From positions 1 to 64,000 of the forward strand of contig NZ_VSST01000034.1 of assembly GCF_019402665.1 (NCBI RefSeq): a stretch of 64,000 nucleotides of DNA, read 5' to 3'. Below, piece by piece: positions 40,369 to 49,098 of the stretch. Each line of letters opens with the position of its first letter. The stretch's first letter is position 1. This DNA is from Bradyrhizobium canariense (GTDB lineage Bacteria > Pseudomonadota > Alphaproteobacteria > Rhizobiales > Xanthobacteraceae). The notes under the pieces are model-generated. The model had not been told where the DNA came from and did not search any database. It was given only the letters and a program-made list of their open reading frames with translations. The translations under genes were made by a program, and so were the position numbers.

Positions 40369-41283
40369 ATGAACTCCCTTTCCCCCCGCGCGGCCGTCGG
40401 CCTGTTCCTCATCGTCGTGCTGGCCTGGGGCGTGAACTGGTCGGTGACGAAGCAGCTCGTCCAGTTCCTCCCGCCCCTGTGGACGTCGGCAATCCGGAGC
40501 TGGATCGCGCTGGCCGGATTGTTCGCGATCCTCGGATTGAGCAACAATCTGGTGATCCCGGAGCGGCGCGACATTCCGGTAATCCTCAGCGTCGCACTGC
40601 TGCACATGACGGTGTTCTCGGTGCTGGTTGCGACTGGTGTGCGCTTCCTGCCGGCGAGCAAGGCCATCGTGCTGGGCTACACCACGCCGCTCTGGGTCGC
40701 GATCGCCGCGCCGCTGCTCGGGAAGGACACGCTGACCGCGCCAAAGCTGGCCGGCGCCTTGCTCGGGCTGATCGGCCTTGCCGTGATCCTGAATCCGGCA
40801 TCGATCGACTGGACCAACACAAACGTCGTACTCGGCGCCGGCATGATCATCCTGGCCGCGATTTCATGGGCCGCGAACATCATCTACATCCGTGCGCATC
40901 GCTGGATCGCGTCCCCGCTCCAGCTTTTGATCTGGCAGGTGCTCGTGGCGACGATCGTGCTGACGGGATCGGCGGCCGTCACGCACGGCCTGCCGCACGC
41001 GGAATGGTCGTGGAGGCTCGTGCTGCTGTTCCTGTATTCCGGCTTGATCGGGACGGCGCTGGCCTATTGGGCGATGTCGATGGTCAACAAGAGCATCTCG
41101 GCGCTGACGACGTCGCTCGGCACCACCGGGGCGCCACTCGTCGGCATCGCCAGCGCTGCAATCCTGCTGGGTGAGCCGATCGACATGAGTCTTGTGATTG
41201 CGGCCGCGCTGATCGTTACCGGCATCGGTCTCGCAACGCTCGGCGATCGTCTGCTGCGCGGTCAGGCCACCGCGAGAGGCTGA
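40369..41283 (+). CDS. DMT-superfamily transporter (EamA family)
   Basis: 304 residues with about ten hydrophobic helices in two EamA repeats. 'VVLAWGVNWSVTKQLVQFLPPLWTSAIRSWIAL' starts the first, and the second has 'WAANIIYIRAHRWIASPLQLLIWQVL' and 'SGLIGTALAYWAMSMVNKSISAL'. The family exports amino acids and other metabolites. Divergent from the MocR gene, a pairing seen for exporters of pyridoxal-related or amino compounds. The 3' end overlaps the convergent YeeE gene by 22 bases. Confidence 0.9.
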   Translation: MNSLSPRAAVGLFLIVVLAWGVNWSVTKQLVQFLPPLWTSAIRSWIALAGLFAILGLSNNLVIPERRDIPVILSVALLHMTVFSVLVATGVRFLPASKAIVLGYTTPLWVAIAAPLLGKDTLTAPKLAGALLGLIGLAVILNPASIDWTNTNVVLGAGMIILAAISWAANIIYIRAHRWIASPLQLLIWQVLVATIVLTGSAAVTHGLPHAEWSWRLVLLFLYSGLIGTALAYWAMSMVNKSISALTTSLGTTGAPLVGIASAAILLGEPIDMSLVIAAALIVTGIGLATLGDRLLRGQATARG

Positions 41284-42323
41284 ACACGCAAGCTTCCGCG
41301 CAGGCCAGCCGTCGTGCCCAGCAGGATGCCGGCGACCGCGACGAACGAGCCCAGCGCCAGCGTCGACACGCCGGTGAGCCCTTGCCCGATCGAACAGCCG
41401 AACGCCATCACACCGCCGACGCCCATCAGCGCGGCGCCGCCGGCCGATCGCAGCATGTGGCGCGGCGAGGAATAGCCTTCGAGATGGAAACGGCCCGTCG
41501 CAAGCGCGGTGACCAGACTGCCGGCGAAGACGCCGGCAACTGTCGCGATGCCGAAGTTCAGCGTCAGGCCGGTCGAGAGCATGGCATATTGCAGGCTGTC
41601 CGCGATCGGCGCGATGAAGGTGAGCGAGGTCACGGGGACGGGGTTGAAATCATCCGCGCCGAGATAGCCGGTGACGAACCAGCCGCCGGCGACGAGGAGA
41701 CCGACGATGACGCCGGCCGCAATCTGGCCGGGGGAACGCCGGAGCGCTGGGTGCGCGAAAGCAAACAGGATCAGCGCAACGACGATGACAGCAGCAGCCA
41801 TCGCGCGCGAAACCGCTTCAGCCGGACCGAACACGGCCAACAATGACGGCAGCGAATTCACGTTGACCGTGGTTTGCGAGGCCTGGACCAGCGCGATGCG
41901 CGCCGGCGCGATCAGGCCCTTGAGCGTCATCTGCGCGGCGATGGCGAGCACGACCACCACGACGAAGGAGCGGAGATTGCCGCGACCGAGCAGCACCAGC
42001 GCGCGCGAACCGCAGCCGTTCGACAGCACCATGCCGTAGCCAAACAGAAGTCCGCCGAGAAACAGCACCGGCACCGAAAAGGACTGTTGCAGGTAGATCG
42101 ATTTGCCGAGATCTACCATGCCGTTGCCGGCGAGGAATTGGCTCGCTGCGGTCGCGACCGCGATCGCCAGCGCATAGGTTCGTACCAACCGCCCATCCCC
42201 GTCCGATAGCCAGCCGCGCATGCTGCTCATCAGGCAGAAGCCGCTGAGCAGGCCGACGGCGCCGTAAACCAGGCCAATGACGAGGCCGGCGAGGATGACG
42301 AGCTGGGTGGACGATTCCATCAT
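41262..42323 (-). CDS. YeeE/YedE (TsuA-like) sulfur-compound transporter
   Basis: 353 residues from ATG at 42321-42323, which shares one base with the stop of the upstream oxidoreductase gene (TGATG). About nine to ten membrane segments in two related halves, with the conserved Cys-Gly motifs 'SNGCGSRALVLLGRGNLRSFVVV' in the first half and 'GVMAFGCSIGQGLTGVSTLALGS' in the second. Characterised members pass thiosulfate through these Cys residues. No rhodanese or TusA-like partner is next to it. Translationally coupled to the zinc-type oxidoreductase. Confidence 0.88.
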   Translation of the reverse strand: MMESSTQLVILAGLVIGLVYGAVGLLSGFCLMSSMRGWLSDGDGRLVRTYALAIAVATAASQFLAGNGMVDLGKSIYLQQSFSVPVLFLGGLLFGYGMVLSNGCGSRALVLLGRGNLRSFVVVVVLAIAAQMTLKGLIAPARIALVQASQTTVNVNSLPSLLAVFGPAEAVSRAMAAAVIVVALILFAFAHPALRRSPGQIAAGVIVGLLVAGGWFVTGYLGADDFNPVPVTSLTFIAPIADSLQYAMLSTGLTLNFGIATVAGVFAGSLVTALATGRFHLEGYSSPRHMLRSAGGAALMGVGGVMAFGCSIGQGLTGVSTLALGSFVAVAGILLGTTAGLRGSLRVQPLAVA

Positions 42324-43327
42324 CAAGGCTTCAGGATCACGCGATCCCGCGACGAGCCGGCAACGGCGACATAGGCCTCCTTCGCGCGTTCGAGCGGATA
42401 GACGGCGTTCGCCTTGATGGGGAACGGTTTCAGGTGCCCGCTCGCGAAGCCCTGGCCGAGGTCACGCAGCACAGCGCCCGTCGCGATCGACGACAGGCCG
42501 AGCGTGTCGATGCCGACATAGGTGTGTTGCCCGCGGTAGAATTCGAGGATGTTGAACTGCACGATGCGGTCGATCGCGGCGATCAGGATCTGGCGGCCGC
42601 GAAGCGCGAGCGATTTGTGCGCCGCCTGGAAATAGGGATCGCCGACCGTGTTGAAGACGATGTCGGCGCCTCTACCGTCGGTCAACTCGCGCACGCGTGG
42701 CGCGACGTCGGTCGCGGAAGCGTCGATCACCTCGACGGATGCGTTGGTGTGGCCCTCATAAGGTTCCGCCTTGCGCACCACGCCGATGACACGCGCGCCC
42801 TGCCAGGTCGCGATCTGCACCGCAGCTTGCCCGACCTTGCCGTTGACGCCGAACACCAGCACCGTTTCGCCGGGCTTTGGAATGCCGACGCGGCGAAAAC
42901 CCTCCATCGCGGTGACAAAGGGCACGCCGATGCCGGCGGCCTCCTCCCAGGACACGGTCTTCGGCTTCTCCACCACCGCGTCGGATTCAACGACGAGATG
43001 GCTGGCGTGAGTGCCGTCGCGACGAATGCCGAGATCACCGGAGGAGCCGAACACCTCGCGGCCGATCGTACCGGCCGGCCCGTCCATCACTACCCCGGCG
43101 TAATCGCGGCCGGGCGTGCGCGGAAACACGGCATAGGGCATCAGCCCGGTCGCGGCCTTGACGTCGGAGGGATTGACGGCAGCGGCCTTGATCTCGATCA
43201 GCAGATCATTCGGACCGCGAGCAAGCGTCTCACGCTCGACCGCCGGCGCGATCATAGCCGCGCTTTCGGCCTTGGCATTGAGGCGCACGCAGCGCGCGTC
43301 GACGGCTTTGGGAACGGCTGTTGACAT
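42323..43327 (-). CDS. NADPH:quinone oxidoreductase / MDR zinc-less alcohol dehydrogenase
   Basis: 334 residues from ATG at 43325-43327. GroES-like N-terminal domain with 'LLIEIKAAAVNPSDVKAATGL' and 'TPGRDYAGVVMDG'. Rossmann domain 'VLVFGVNGKVGQAAVQIATWQGARVIGVVR' at about 155-185. The zinc ligands of classic alcohol dehydrogenases are absent, as in quinone or enone reductases. Forms a coupled two-gene unit with the sulfur transporter; why these two belong together is not evident. Confidence 0.88.
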   Translation of the reverse strand: MSTAVPKAVDARCVRLNAKAESAAMIAPAVERETLARGPNDLLIEIKAAAVNPSDVKAATGLMPYAVFPRTPGRDYAGVVMDGPAGTIGREVFGSSGDLGIRRDGTHASHLVVESDAVVEKPKTVSWEEAAGIGVPFVTAMEGFRRVGIPKPGETVLVFGVNGKVGQAAVQIATWQGARVIGVVRKAEPYEGHTNASVEVIDASATDVAPRVRELTDGRGADIVFNTVGDPYFQAAHKSLALRGRQILIAAIDRIVQFNILEFYRGQHTYVGIDTLGLSSIATGAVLRDLGQGFASGHLKPFPIKANAVYPLERAKEAYVAVAGSSRDRVILKP

Positions 43328-43389
43328 GGAAAGACCCGCGATTTCTCGCGGGCCTTGTCGCCCTTGAAGAGACCCAAGTCAACCTGCCT

Positions 43390-43502
43390 CCCCTCATCCT
43401 GAGGAGCCGCGCCAGCGGCGTCTCGAAGGATGAAGGCCCGCATTGCAGCATCCTGGCCTGCATGGTTCGAGACGACGCTACGCGCCTCCTCACCATGAGG
43501 GG
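43390..43502. repeat. Palindromic repeat, family D (copy 2, diverged)
   Basis: CCCCTCATCCTGAGGAGCCGCG and CGTCTCGAAGGATGAAGG on the left; GGTTCGAGACGACGC and CGCCTCCTCACCATGAGGGG on the right. Several mismatches interrupt the stem, unlike copy 1 at 16328-16421. It begins just upstream of the oxidoreductase start region and ends six bases from the paaK stop. Confidence 0.8.
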
Positions 43503-43508
43503 TAAGAC

Positions 43509-44840
43509 CTAATCCTTCGGCCGCTTGTCGTAGAGGCGCTTGGCCTTGCCGAGCGAGCGCTCCAGCGTGGCCGGCGCAACCACGCTCACCCTGGAGCTGA
43601 TGCCGATGGTGTTCTTGATGTGCGTCGAGATCCGACTCGCATGGTCGAGGAGACCCCGGCCGTCCCAACTCTCCGGCCGCGCCTCGGCAATGATGGTCAG
43701 CTCGTCCATGCGGCCTTCCCGGGTCAGCTCCAGAATGAAATGTCCGCCGCACCAGTCGGTGGCGAGGAGAACCTCCTCGATCTGGGTCGGGAACAGATTG
43801 ACCCCGCGCAGGATGATCATGTCGTCGGAACGTCCCGTGACCTTCTCCATCCGCCGCATGCCCGGTCGCGCCGTGCCCGGCAACAGCCGCGTCAGGTCGC
43901 GGGTGCGATAGCGGATCACTGGAAAAGCTTCCTTGGTGAGCGAAGTAAAGACCAGTTCGCCCTTCTCCCCGTCGGGCAGCACCGCACCGGTGTCGGGGTC
44001 GATCACTTCGGGATAGAAATGATCCTCCCAGATGTGCAGTCCGTCCTTGGTCTCGATACATTCCTGCGCAACGCCGGGCCCGATCACCTCGGAAAGACCG
44101 TAGATGTCGGTCGCGTCCATGTCGAAGGCGTCTTCGATCTCGCCGCGCATGGCATTGGTCCAGGGCTCCGCGCCGAAGATGCCGACCTTGAGCGAGCACT
44201 GGCGCGGATCGAGCTTTTGGCGCTTGAACTCGTCGAGGATCGCAAGCATGTAGCTCGGCGTCACCGTGATGATGTCGGGCCTGAAGTCGTTGATGAGCTG
44301 CACCTGTCGTTCTGTCATCCCGCCGGAGATCGGCACCACGGTGCAGCCGAGCTTTTCGGCGCCATAGTGCACCCCTAACCCGCCGGTGAAGAGGCCGTAG
44401 CCATAGGCATTGTGGATGATCATGCCGGTGCGGCCACCGGCGGCGCGGATCGAGCGCGCCATCACGTCCGACCATGTGTCGATATCGCGTTGCGTGTAAC
44501 CCACCACGATCGGTTTGCCCGTCGTGCCGGAGGACGCATGCACGCGCACCAGCTTCTCACGGGGCACGGCAAACATGTTGAAGGGATAATTGTCGCGCAG
44601 ATCCGTCTTCACCGTGAACGGAAATTTCGCAAGGTCCGAGAGCTCTCGAAAGTCCGACGGATGCACGCCGGCCGCGTCGAAGGCCTTGCGATAATGCGCG
44701 ACGTTGTCGTAGGCGTGCTTCAGCGACCAGGCCAGCCGCTCCGTCTGCAGCGCCATGATCTCGTCGCGCGATGCGCGCTCTTGCGCATCCAGCTCGGCCT
44801 TATAGGTGTTGCCACCTTCCTTGAGCCTCGTCGGAGCCAT
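43509..44840 (-). CDS. paaK: Phenylacetate-CoA ligase
   Basis: 443 residues, the usual PaaK length. P-loop-like 'HASSGTTGKPIVVGYTQRDIDTWSD' at about 90-115, 'MIIHNAYGYGLFTGGLGVHYGAEKLG', adenylation motif 'YGLSEVIGPGVAQECIETKDGLHIWEDHF' and C-terminal Lys in 'LGKAKRLYDKRPKD'. It activates phenylacetate with ATP and CoA to phenylacetyl-CoA, the substrate of the PaaABCE epoxidase and effector of PaaX. Last gene of the operon after paaI, with a 28-base gap. Confidence 0.95.
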   Translation of the reverse strand: MAPTRLKEGGNTYKAELDAQERASRDEIMALQTERLAWSLKHAYDNVAHYRKAFDAAGVHPSDFRELSDLAKFPFTVKTDLRDNYPFNMFAVPREKLVRVHASSGTTGKPIVVGYTQRDIDTWSDVMARSIRAAGGRTGMIIHNAYGYGLFTGGLGVHYGAEKLGCTVVPISGGMTERQVQLINDFRPDIITVTPSYMLAILDEFKRQKLDPRQCSLKVGIFGAEPWTNAMRGEIEDAFDMDATDIYGLSEVIGPGVAQECIETKDGLHIWEDHFYPEVIDPDTGAVLPDGEKGELVFTSLTKEAFPVIRYRTRDLTRLLPGTARPGMRRMEKVTGRSDDMIILRGVNLFPTQIEEVLLATDWCGGHFILELTREGRMDELTIIAEARPESWDGRGLLDHASRISTHIKNTIGISSRVSVVAPATLERSLGKAKRLYDKRPKD

Positions 44841-44868
44841 CCTCGTTTCCCCGTATCATTGCTTTTCT

Positions 44869-45318
44869 TTATTGATCCTGCGCCGGCAGCCAATTGCCGG
44901 GAATGACCCGCGAATGCCCGCGGAATTCGGCGATGACTGTATCGCCGGCGGTGACGCGCACGTCATAGATGCCGGAGCGACCGCCGCGCGTAACCTCGCG
45001 CGCCTTCGCGATGAGGCGATCGCCGAGCTTGCCCGGCTTGATGAAGGTGATCTGGCCCTGCGCCGCCACGACGCGCTCGTTGTGCGAGTTGCACGCGAAA
45101 GCGAAGGCCGAATCGGCGAGCGTGAAGATGAAGCCACCGTGGGCGATGCGCTGGCCGTTGACCATGTCCGGTCGTACAGTCATGGCGAGCGTCGCATAAC
45201 CTGGTCCGATCTCGACGATCTCCATGCCGAGTCCTTTGGAGGCATCGTCCTCCGCCCACATCGCATTGGCGCAGGCGCGGGCAACATCCTCGGGCGACAA
45301 GGCGGCTTTGACGTTCAC
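44869..45318 (-). CDS. paaI: Hydroxyphenylacetyl-CoA thioesterase PaaI (hotdog fold)
   Basis: 149 residues; the start is GTG at 45316-45318. The hotdog core 'GQRIAHGGFIFTLADSAFAFACNS' contains the catalytic Asp in 'TLADSAFAF', followed by 'HNERVVAAQGQITFIKPGKLGDRLIAKA'. PaaI hydrolyses aromatic CoA esters that accumulate when the pathway stalls and so recovers CoA. It lies between paaE (55 bases) and paaK (28 bases), a usual place for this gene. Confidence 0.92.
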   Translation of the reverse strand: MNVKAALSPEDVARACANAMWAEDDASKGLGMEIVEIGPGYATLAMTVRPDMVNGQRIAHGGFIFTLADSAFAFACNSHNERVVAAQGQITFIKPGKLGDRLIAKAREVTRGGRSGIYDVRVTAGDTVIAEFRGHSRVIPGNWLPAQDQ

Positions 45319-45373
45319 GCGCTTCTCCCGTCCGATTGTTTGGACACGATGTTCTGCTGCCTGGCTAAAACTG

Positions 45374-46456
45374 TCAAACGTGGTCGTAATCGACCACGAC
45401 CCGCTCCGACGATGGCTTGGCCTGACAGGTCAGGACAAAGCCGGCCTTCAGCTCCCAGGGTTCCAGCGAGTAGTTGATGTCCATCGGCGCCTCGCCCTCC
45501 ACCAGTTTGGCACGGCAGGTCGAGCACATGCCGCCCTTGCAGGCGAAGGGCAGATCGATTCCGGCGCGCAGTGCGGCATCGAGGATCGCCTCGTCCTCGG
45601 CGACCGGCACGTCGCGGCGCTTGCCGTCGATGATCAGCGACGCGATCGCTTTCGGCGGCGCGTCCGGCGCAACGATCTTCTTCGGCCGCGGCTTGCCGCC
45701 GAACTCCGATACGAAGCGCTCGACGTGGATGCGCTCGTCCGCGATGCCGAGCCCTCGGCAGGTCGCCTCGATGTCCTCGCTCATGCCGGACGGACCGCAG
45801 ATGAAGACGTGGTCGACGCTTTCCGCTGGTACCAGCGAGCGCAGCAGCACCCTCACCTTGTCGCCGTCGAGCCGGCCGTGCAGGATCGGAATGTCCTGTT
45901 CCTCGCCGGAGATGACGTGGAAGATCGAGAGCCGGTCGATGAAGCGATCCTTGAGCTCTTCGAGCGCCTCGAGGAACATGATGTTGTCCGTCGTGCGATT
46001 GCCGTAGAACAGGAAGAATTGGCTGCCCGGCTCGCGCGCAAGCGTGCCCTTGACGATCGAAAGGATCGGCGTGATGCCGGAGCCTGCGGCAAAGCCGACA
46101 TGGATGCGGCTAGCGCCCGTCGGCGGGATCACGCCGAAACGTCCCGTGGGCGTCATCACGTCCAGCGCGTCGCCGCACTTCAAATCGTCCGCTGCCCAGC
46201 TCGAAAACGCGCCACCATCAACCTTCTTGACCGCGATGCGTATCTCGCCGTCGTCGGGCCCGGAGCAGATCGAATAGGAGCGGCGCACTTCTTCGCCATC
46301 CAGCATGGTGCGGAGTGTGAGGTATTGGCCGGGTGTGAAGGCGTAGTCGGTCGCAAGCTCCGCCGGGATGGCGAATGTCAGCGATATGGCGTCCGACGCC
46401 TCGCGGCGGAGGTCGTTGACGGCCAGGCGATGGAAGCGTGGTGCGGCTGCTGACAT
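45374..46456 (-). CDS. paaE: Phenylacetyl-CoA epoxidase reductase subunit
   Basis: 360 residues from ATG at 46454-46456; an in-frame upstream extension belongs to the paaD region. The ferredoxin-NADP reductase-like part has FAD motif 'RRSYSICSGPDD' at about 55-66 and the nucleotide region 'AAGSGITPILSIVKGTL'. The C-terminal plant-type [2Fe-2S] domain has 'CKGGMCSTCRAKLVEG' and 'LTCQAKP', giving four Cys. It passes electrons from NADPH to the diiron subunit PaaA. Two bases downstream of paaD. Confidence 0.95.
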   Translation of the reverse strand: MSAAAPRFHRLAVNDLRREASDAISLTFAIPAELATDYAFTPGQYLTLRTMLDGEEVRRSYSICSGPDDGEIRIAVKKVDGGAFSSWAADDLKCGDALDVMTPTGRFGVIPPTGASRIHVGFAAGSGITPILSIVKGTLAREPGSQFFLFYGNRTTDNIMFLEALEELKDRFIDRLSIFHVISGEEQDIPILHGRLDGDKVRVLLRSLVPAESVDHVFICGPSGMSEDIEATCRGLGIADERIHVERFVSEFGGKPRPKKIVAPDAPPKAIASLIIDGKRRDVPVAEDEAILDAALRAGIDLPFACKGGMCSTCRAKLVEGEAPMDINYSLEPWELKAGFVLTCQAKPSSERVVVDYDHV

Positions 46457-46458
46457 GA

Positions 46459-46962
46459 TCAGTGACACTTGAAATAATCGAAGGGTTCGCGGCAGGCTCT
46501 GCAGCGCCAGAGCGCCTTGCAGGAGGTGGAGCCGAATTCGGACAGCAGCTCGGTATCCGCCGAGCTGCATTGCGGGCACACAACGGCTTGCTCGCCGAAC
46601 AGCGCGCGGCGTGAATTCGAAGCCTGCGGCGGCGCGATCCCGTAGGCGTGAAGCTTGCGGCGGCCCTCTGCGCTCATCCAGTCCGTGGTCCAGGCCGGGG
46701 ACAGCACGGTGCGGACCTTTGGACGATGGAAACCAGCGCGCTCCAGCGCGACCTCGATTTCGAGCGCAATCATATTCATGGCCGGGCAGCCCGAATAGGT
46801 CGGGGTGATCGCGATCTCGACGTGATCGCCGTCGACAACGACATCGCGGAGCACGCCGAGATCGGCGATGGTCAAAACCGGAATTTCGGGATCGACCACG
46901 CTCGCCGCGGCGTCCCAGGCCCGTTGGCGCAGTTCGTTATGGGGCTCCAGCACCGTCACCAT
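46459..46962 (-). CDS. paaD: Phenylacetyl-CoA epoxidase assembly subunit PaaD (DUF59 family)
   Basis: 167 residues. DUF59/MIP18 domain 'VVDPEIPVLTIADLGVLRDV' at about 20-40 with 'ITPTYSGCPAMNMIALEIE', and a C-terminal zinc-ribbon-like 'CPQCSSADTELLSEFGST' with 'CRACREPFDYFKCH'. The whole length matches PaaD, which helps maturation of the epoxidase iron centre. Overlaps paaC by seven bases. Confidence 0.94.
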   Translation of the reverse strand: MVTVLEPHNELRQRAWDAAASVVDPEIPVLTIADLGVLRDVVVDGDHVEIAITPTYSGCPAMNMIALEIEVALERAGFHRPKVRTVLSPAWTTDWMSAEGRRKLHAYGIAPPQASNSRRALFGEQAVVCPQCSSADTELLSEFGSTSCKALWRCRACREPFDYFKCH

Positions 46963-47732
46963 GTCTGCCCCGGGAAAGTGCGCTGTATCGATTGCAGCTC
47001 GGAGAGAAGATGGCCGAGATGCTCGCTGTGCCGGCCCACGCGGCCGCCCTGCTGCATCCAGTCGTTCTGCGGCAGCTTGAGCATTGCTTCGCCGATCACC
47101 TCCGAGAGTGTCGTCAGCCAGCGCCCCCGCAAGGTCCCTGGGTCTACGGCGATATCGGCATGGATCAGGGCCCGCTCGCCATCGTCGACGGCAAACATCT
47201 CGCCGGTGAACGCCCAGAGATGATCGATCGCGGCCTGCGCGCGGGCATGGCTCTCGTCGGTGCCGTCACCGAGCCGGATGATCCACTCCGAGGAATGCCG
47301 CAAATGATAGGCACTCTCCTTCTCCGATTTCGCGGCAATCGCAGCGAGTGTCGTATCGCGCGAGGTCATCATGGCGCGCCAGTAGAGATCGGCGAAGGCG
47401 GAATAGAAGAACTGCCGCACCAGGGTCTGGGCAAAGTCGCCGTTCGGCTGCTCGAGGAGCAGCAGATTGCGATACTGCCTGACATCGCGAAGGTAGGCGA
47501 GCTTGTCTTCGTCGTTGTCCTTGCCTTCGGCTTTGGCTGCGTAGGTGTAGAGCTCGCGGGCCTGGCCGATGAGGTCGAGCGCGATGTTGGAGAGCGCCAT
47601 GTCCTCTTCCAGCATCGGCGCATGTCCGCACCATTCCGACAGCCTGTGCCCAAGGATCAGCGCGTCGTCGGCCCGGCGCAGCGCGTAGAGCACCAGTGGT
47701 GTTTCTGAGACCTCGATGTTCACGACGGGCAT
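46956..47732 (-). CDS. paaC: Phenylacetyl-CoA epoxidase structural subunit
   Basis: 258 residues from ATG at 47730-47732, which overlaps the paaB stop by one base. Ferritin-like fold: 'LILGHRLSEWCGHAPMLEEDMALSNIALDLIGQAREL' at about 25-62 and 'YHLRHSSEWIIRLGDGTDESHARAQAAI' near 150. PaaC pairs with PaaA and lacks a complete diiron site in characterised homologues. Part of the PaaABCE monooxygenase that makes ring-1,2-epoxyphenylacetyl-CoA. Confidence 0.95.
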   Translation of the reverse strand: MPVVNIEVSETPLVLYALRRADDALILGHRLSEWCGHAPMLEEDMALSNIALDLIGQARELYTYAAKAEGKDNDEDKLAYLRDVRQYRNLLLLEQPNGDFAQTLVRQFFYSAFADLYWRAMMTSRDTTLAAIAAKSEKESAYHLRHSSEWIIRLGDGTDESHARAQAAIDHLWAFTGEMFAVDDGERALIHADIAVDPGTLRGRWLTTLSEVIGEAMLKLPQNDWMQQGGRVGRHSEHLGHLLSELQSIQRTFPGQTW

Positions 47733-48019
47733 CACATGTGCCCCACTTCCTCGGGCACTTCGTAAAACGTCGGGTGCCGGTAGATCTTCGATTCCGCCGG
47801 CTCGAACATCATGCCCTTCTCGGCGGGATCGCTCGCAGTGATCGCCGTCGACGGCACGACCCAGATCGAAAGGCCCTCGCCGCGACGGGTGTAGATATCG
47901 CGGGCGGCCTGCAGGGCCATCGTGGCGTCGCTCGCATGCAGCGAGCCGACATGCTTGTGCGCGAGCCCGTTGCGGCTGCGAATGAAGACTTCCCACAGCG
48001 GCGTGTTCGGCGTGGCCAT
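47732..48019 (-). CDS. paaB: Phenylacetyl-CoA epoxidase subunit PaaB
   Basis: 95 residues from ATG at 48017-48019; upstream in-frame sequence overlaps paaA and is not family-like. 'PLWEVFIRSRNGLAHKHVGSLHASDATMALQAARDIYTRR' and 'SIWVVPSTAI' are diagnostic. PaaB is needed for assembly and activity of the PaaAC core. Located between paaA (10 bases) and paaC (coupled). Confidence 0.95.
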   Translation of the reverse strand: MATPNTPLWEVFIRSRNGLAHKHVGSLHASDATMALQAARDIYTRRGEGLSIWVVPSTAITASDPAEKGMMFEPAESKIYRHPTFYEVPEEVGHM

Positions 48020-48029
48020 CGCGATCTCC

Positions 48030-49022
48030 CTACTCTGCCGCTTGTGCAGTTCGACGTTGCGCGCGCTTGGCGGCATAGCTAGCTGCCGCCTCGCGGACCC
48101 AGGCGCCCTCGTCATGCGCCTTACGGCGCGCAGCCATCCGGTCACGGTTGCATGGGCCGTTGCCGGCAAGCACCTGCTTGAACTCGGTCCAGTCGATTTC
48201 GCTGTAGCGCCAGTGCCCGTCGGCGTCCTGAATCATGCCGGGATCGGGAATGGTCAGGCCGAGATATTGCGCCTGCGGCACGGTGGCATCGACGAACTTC
48301 TGCCGCAGCTCGTCATTGGAGAAGCGCTTGATCTTCCATTTCGTCGAGGTGTCGCTGTGCTGGCTCGTGGCATCGGGCGGGCCGAACATCATCAGCACCG
48401 GCCACCACCACCTATTCAAGGCATCCTGCGCCATCGCCTTCTGCTCGTCCGAGCCGCGGCACAGCGTCAGCATGATCTCGTAGCCCTGGCGCTGATGGAA
48501 CGACTCCTCCTTGCAGACGCGGATCATGGCGCGCGCATAAGGACCATAAGAGCAGCGGCACAGCGGGATCTGGTTCATGATCGCGGCGCCGTCGACCAGC
48601 CAGCCGATGGTGCCGATGTCGGCCCAGGTCAGCGTCGGATAGTTGAAGATCGAGGAATATTTGGCTTTGCCCGCGAGCATGGCGTCGACCAGCTCTTCGC
48701 GCGACGTGCCGAGCGTCTCGGCCGCAGCATAGAGATAAAGCCCGTGGCCGCACTCGTCCTGCACCTTGGCGAGCAGCGCGGCCTTGCGACGCAAGGACGG
48801 CGCGCGCGTGATCCAGTTGCCTTCGGGCAGCATGCCGACGATTTCGGAATGAGCGTGCTGGGAGATCTGGCGCGTCAGCGTCTTGCGATAGGCCGCCGGC
48901 ATCCAGTCGTTCGGCTCGATGCGCTCCTCGGCATCGATGCGCGTCTGGAACTGCGCAGCCTTGGCCGCATCCTCGAGGCCGCGATCATCGGTCTCGGCCG
49001 TGTTCAGCGCCTGGGTATACAT
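48030..49022 (-). CDS. paaA: Phenylacetyl-CoA epoxidase catalytic diiron subunit
   Basis: 330 residues starting at ATG 49020-49022, which has GGGAGG six bases upstream; the ATG two codons earlier would sit directly against that site. Ferritin-like diiron ligands are visible in 'ISQHAHSEIVGMLPEGNW' (Glu/His), 'KVQDECGHGLYLYAAAETLG' (Glu, His) and 'RVCKEESFHQRQGYEIML' (Glu-Glu, His). First structural gene of the paa operon, 76 bases after paaX. It is the oxygenase component for phenylacetyl-CoA. Confidence 0.96.
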   Translation of the reverse strand: MYTQALNTAETDDRGLEDAAKAAQFQTRIDAEERIEPNDWMPAAYRKTLTRQISQHAHSEIVGMLPEGNWITRAPSLRRKAALLAKVQDECGHGLYLYAAAETLGTSREELVDAMLAGKAKYSSIFNYPTLTWADIGTIGWLVDGAAIMNQIPLCRCSYGPYARAMIRVCKEESFHQRQGYEIMLTLCRGSDEQKAMAQDALNRWWWPVLMMFGPPDATSQHSDTSTKWKIKRFSNDELRQKFVDATVPQAQYLGLTIPDPGMIQDADGHWRYSEIDWTEFKQVLAGNGPCNRDRMAARRKAHDEGAWVREAAASYAAKRAQRRTAQAAE

Positions 49023-49035
49023 GCGCATCCTCCCG

Positions 49036-49098
49036 TTTTATTGAGAGGCAATATATAACAAGAATTATCTCATGCAAGATATTTCTGTAACATAACGA
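49036..49098 (-). promoter_or_regulatory. AT-rich regulatory gap between paaX and paaA
   Basis: This gap is far richer in A and T than the flanks. It holds ATCT-N6-AGAT (49067-49080), a dyad around a TTGCATGA core, flanked by ATATATAACA (49051-49060) and GTAACATAAC (49088-49097), which share a TGTTAT-like core on the minus strand. It is the likely site of the paa promoter and of PaaX (or a TetR-type PaaR) binding. The known E. coli PaaX box is not recognisable here. Confidence 0.5.

Noticed and set aside
43509..45318. Reading the aromatic CoA ligase as benzoate- or fatty-acid-CoA ligase
   Set aside because: It sits in a complete paaXABCDEI operon and has PaaK length and motifs.
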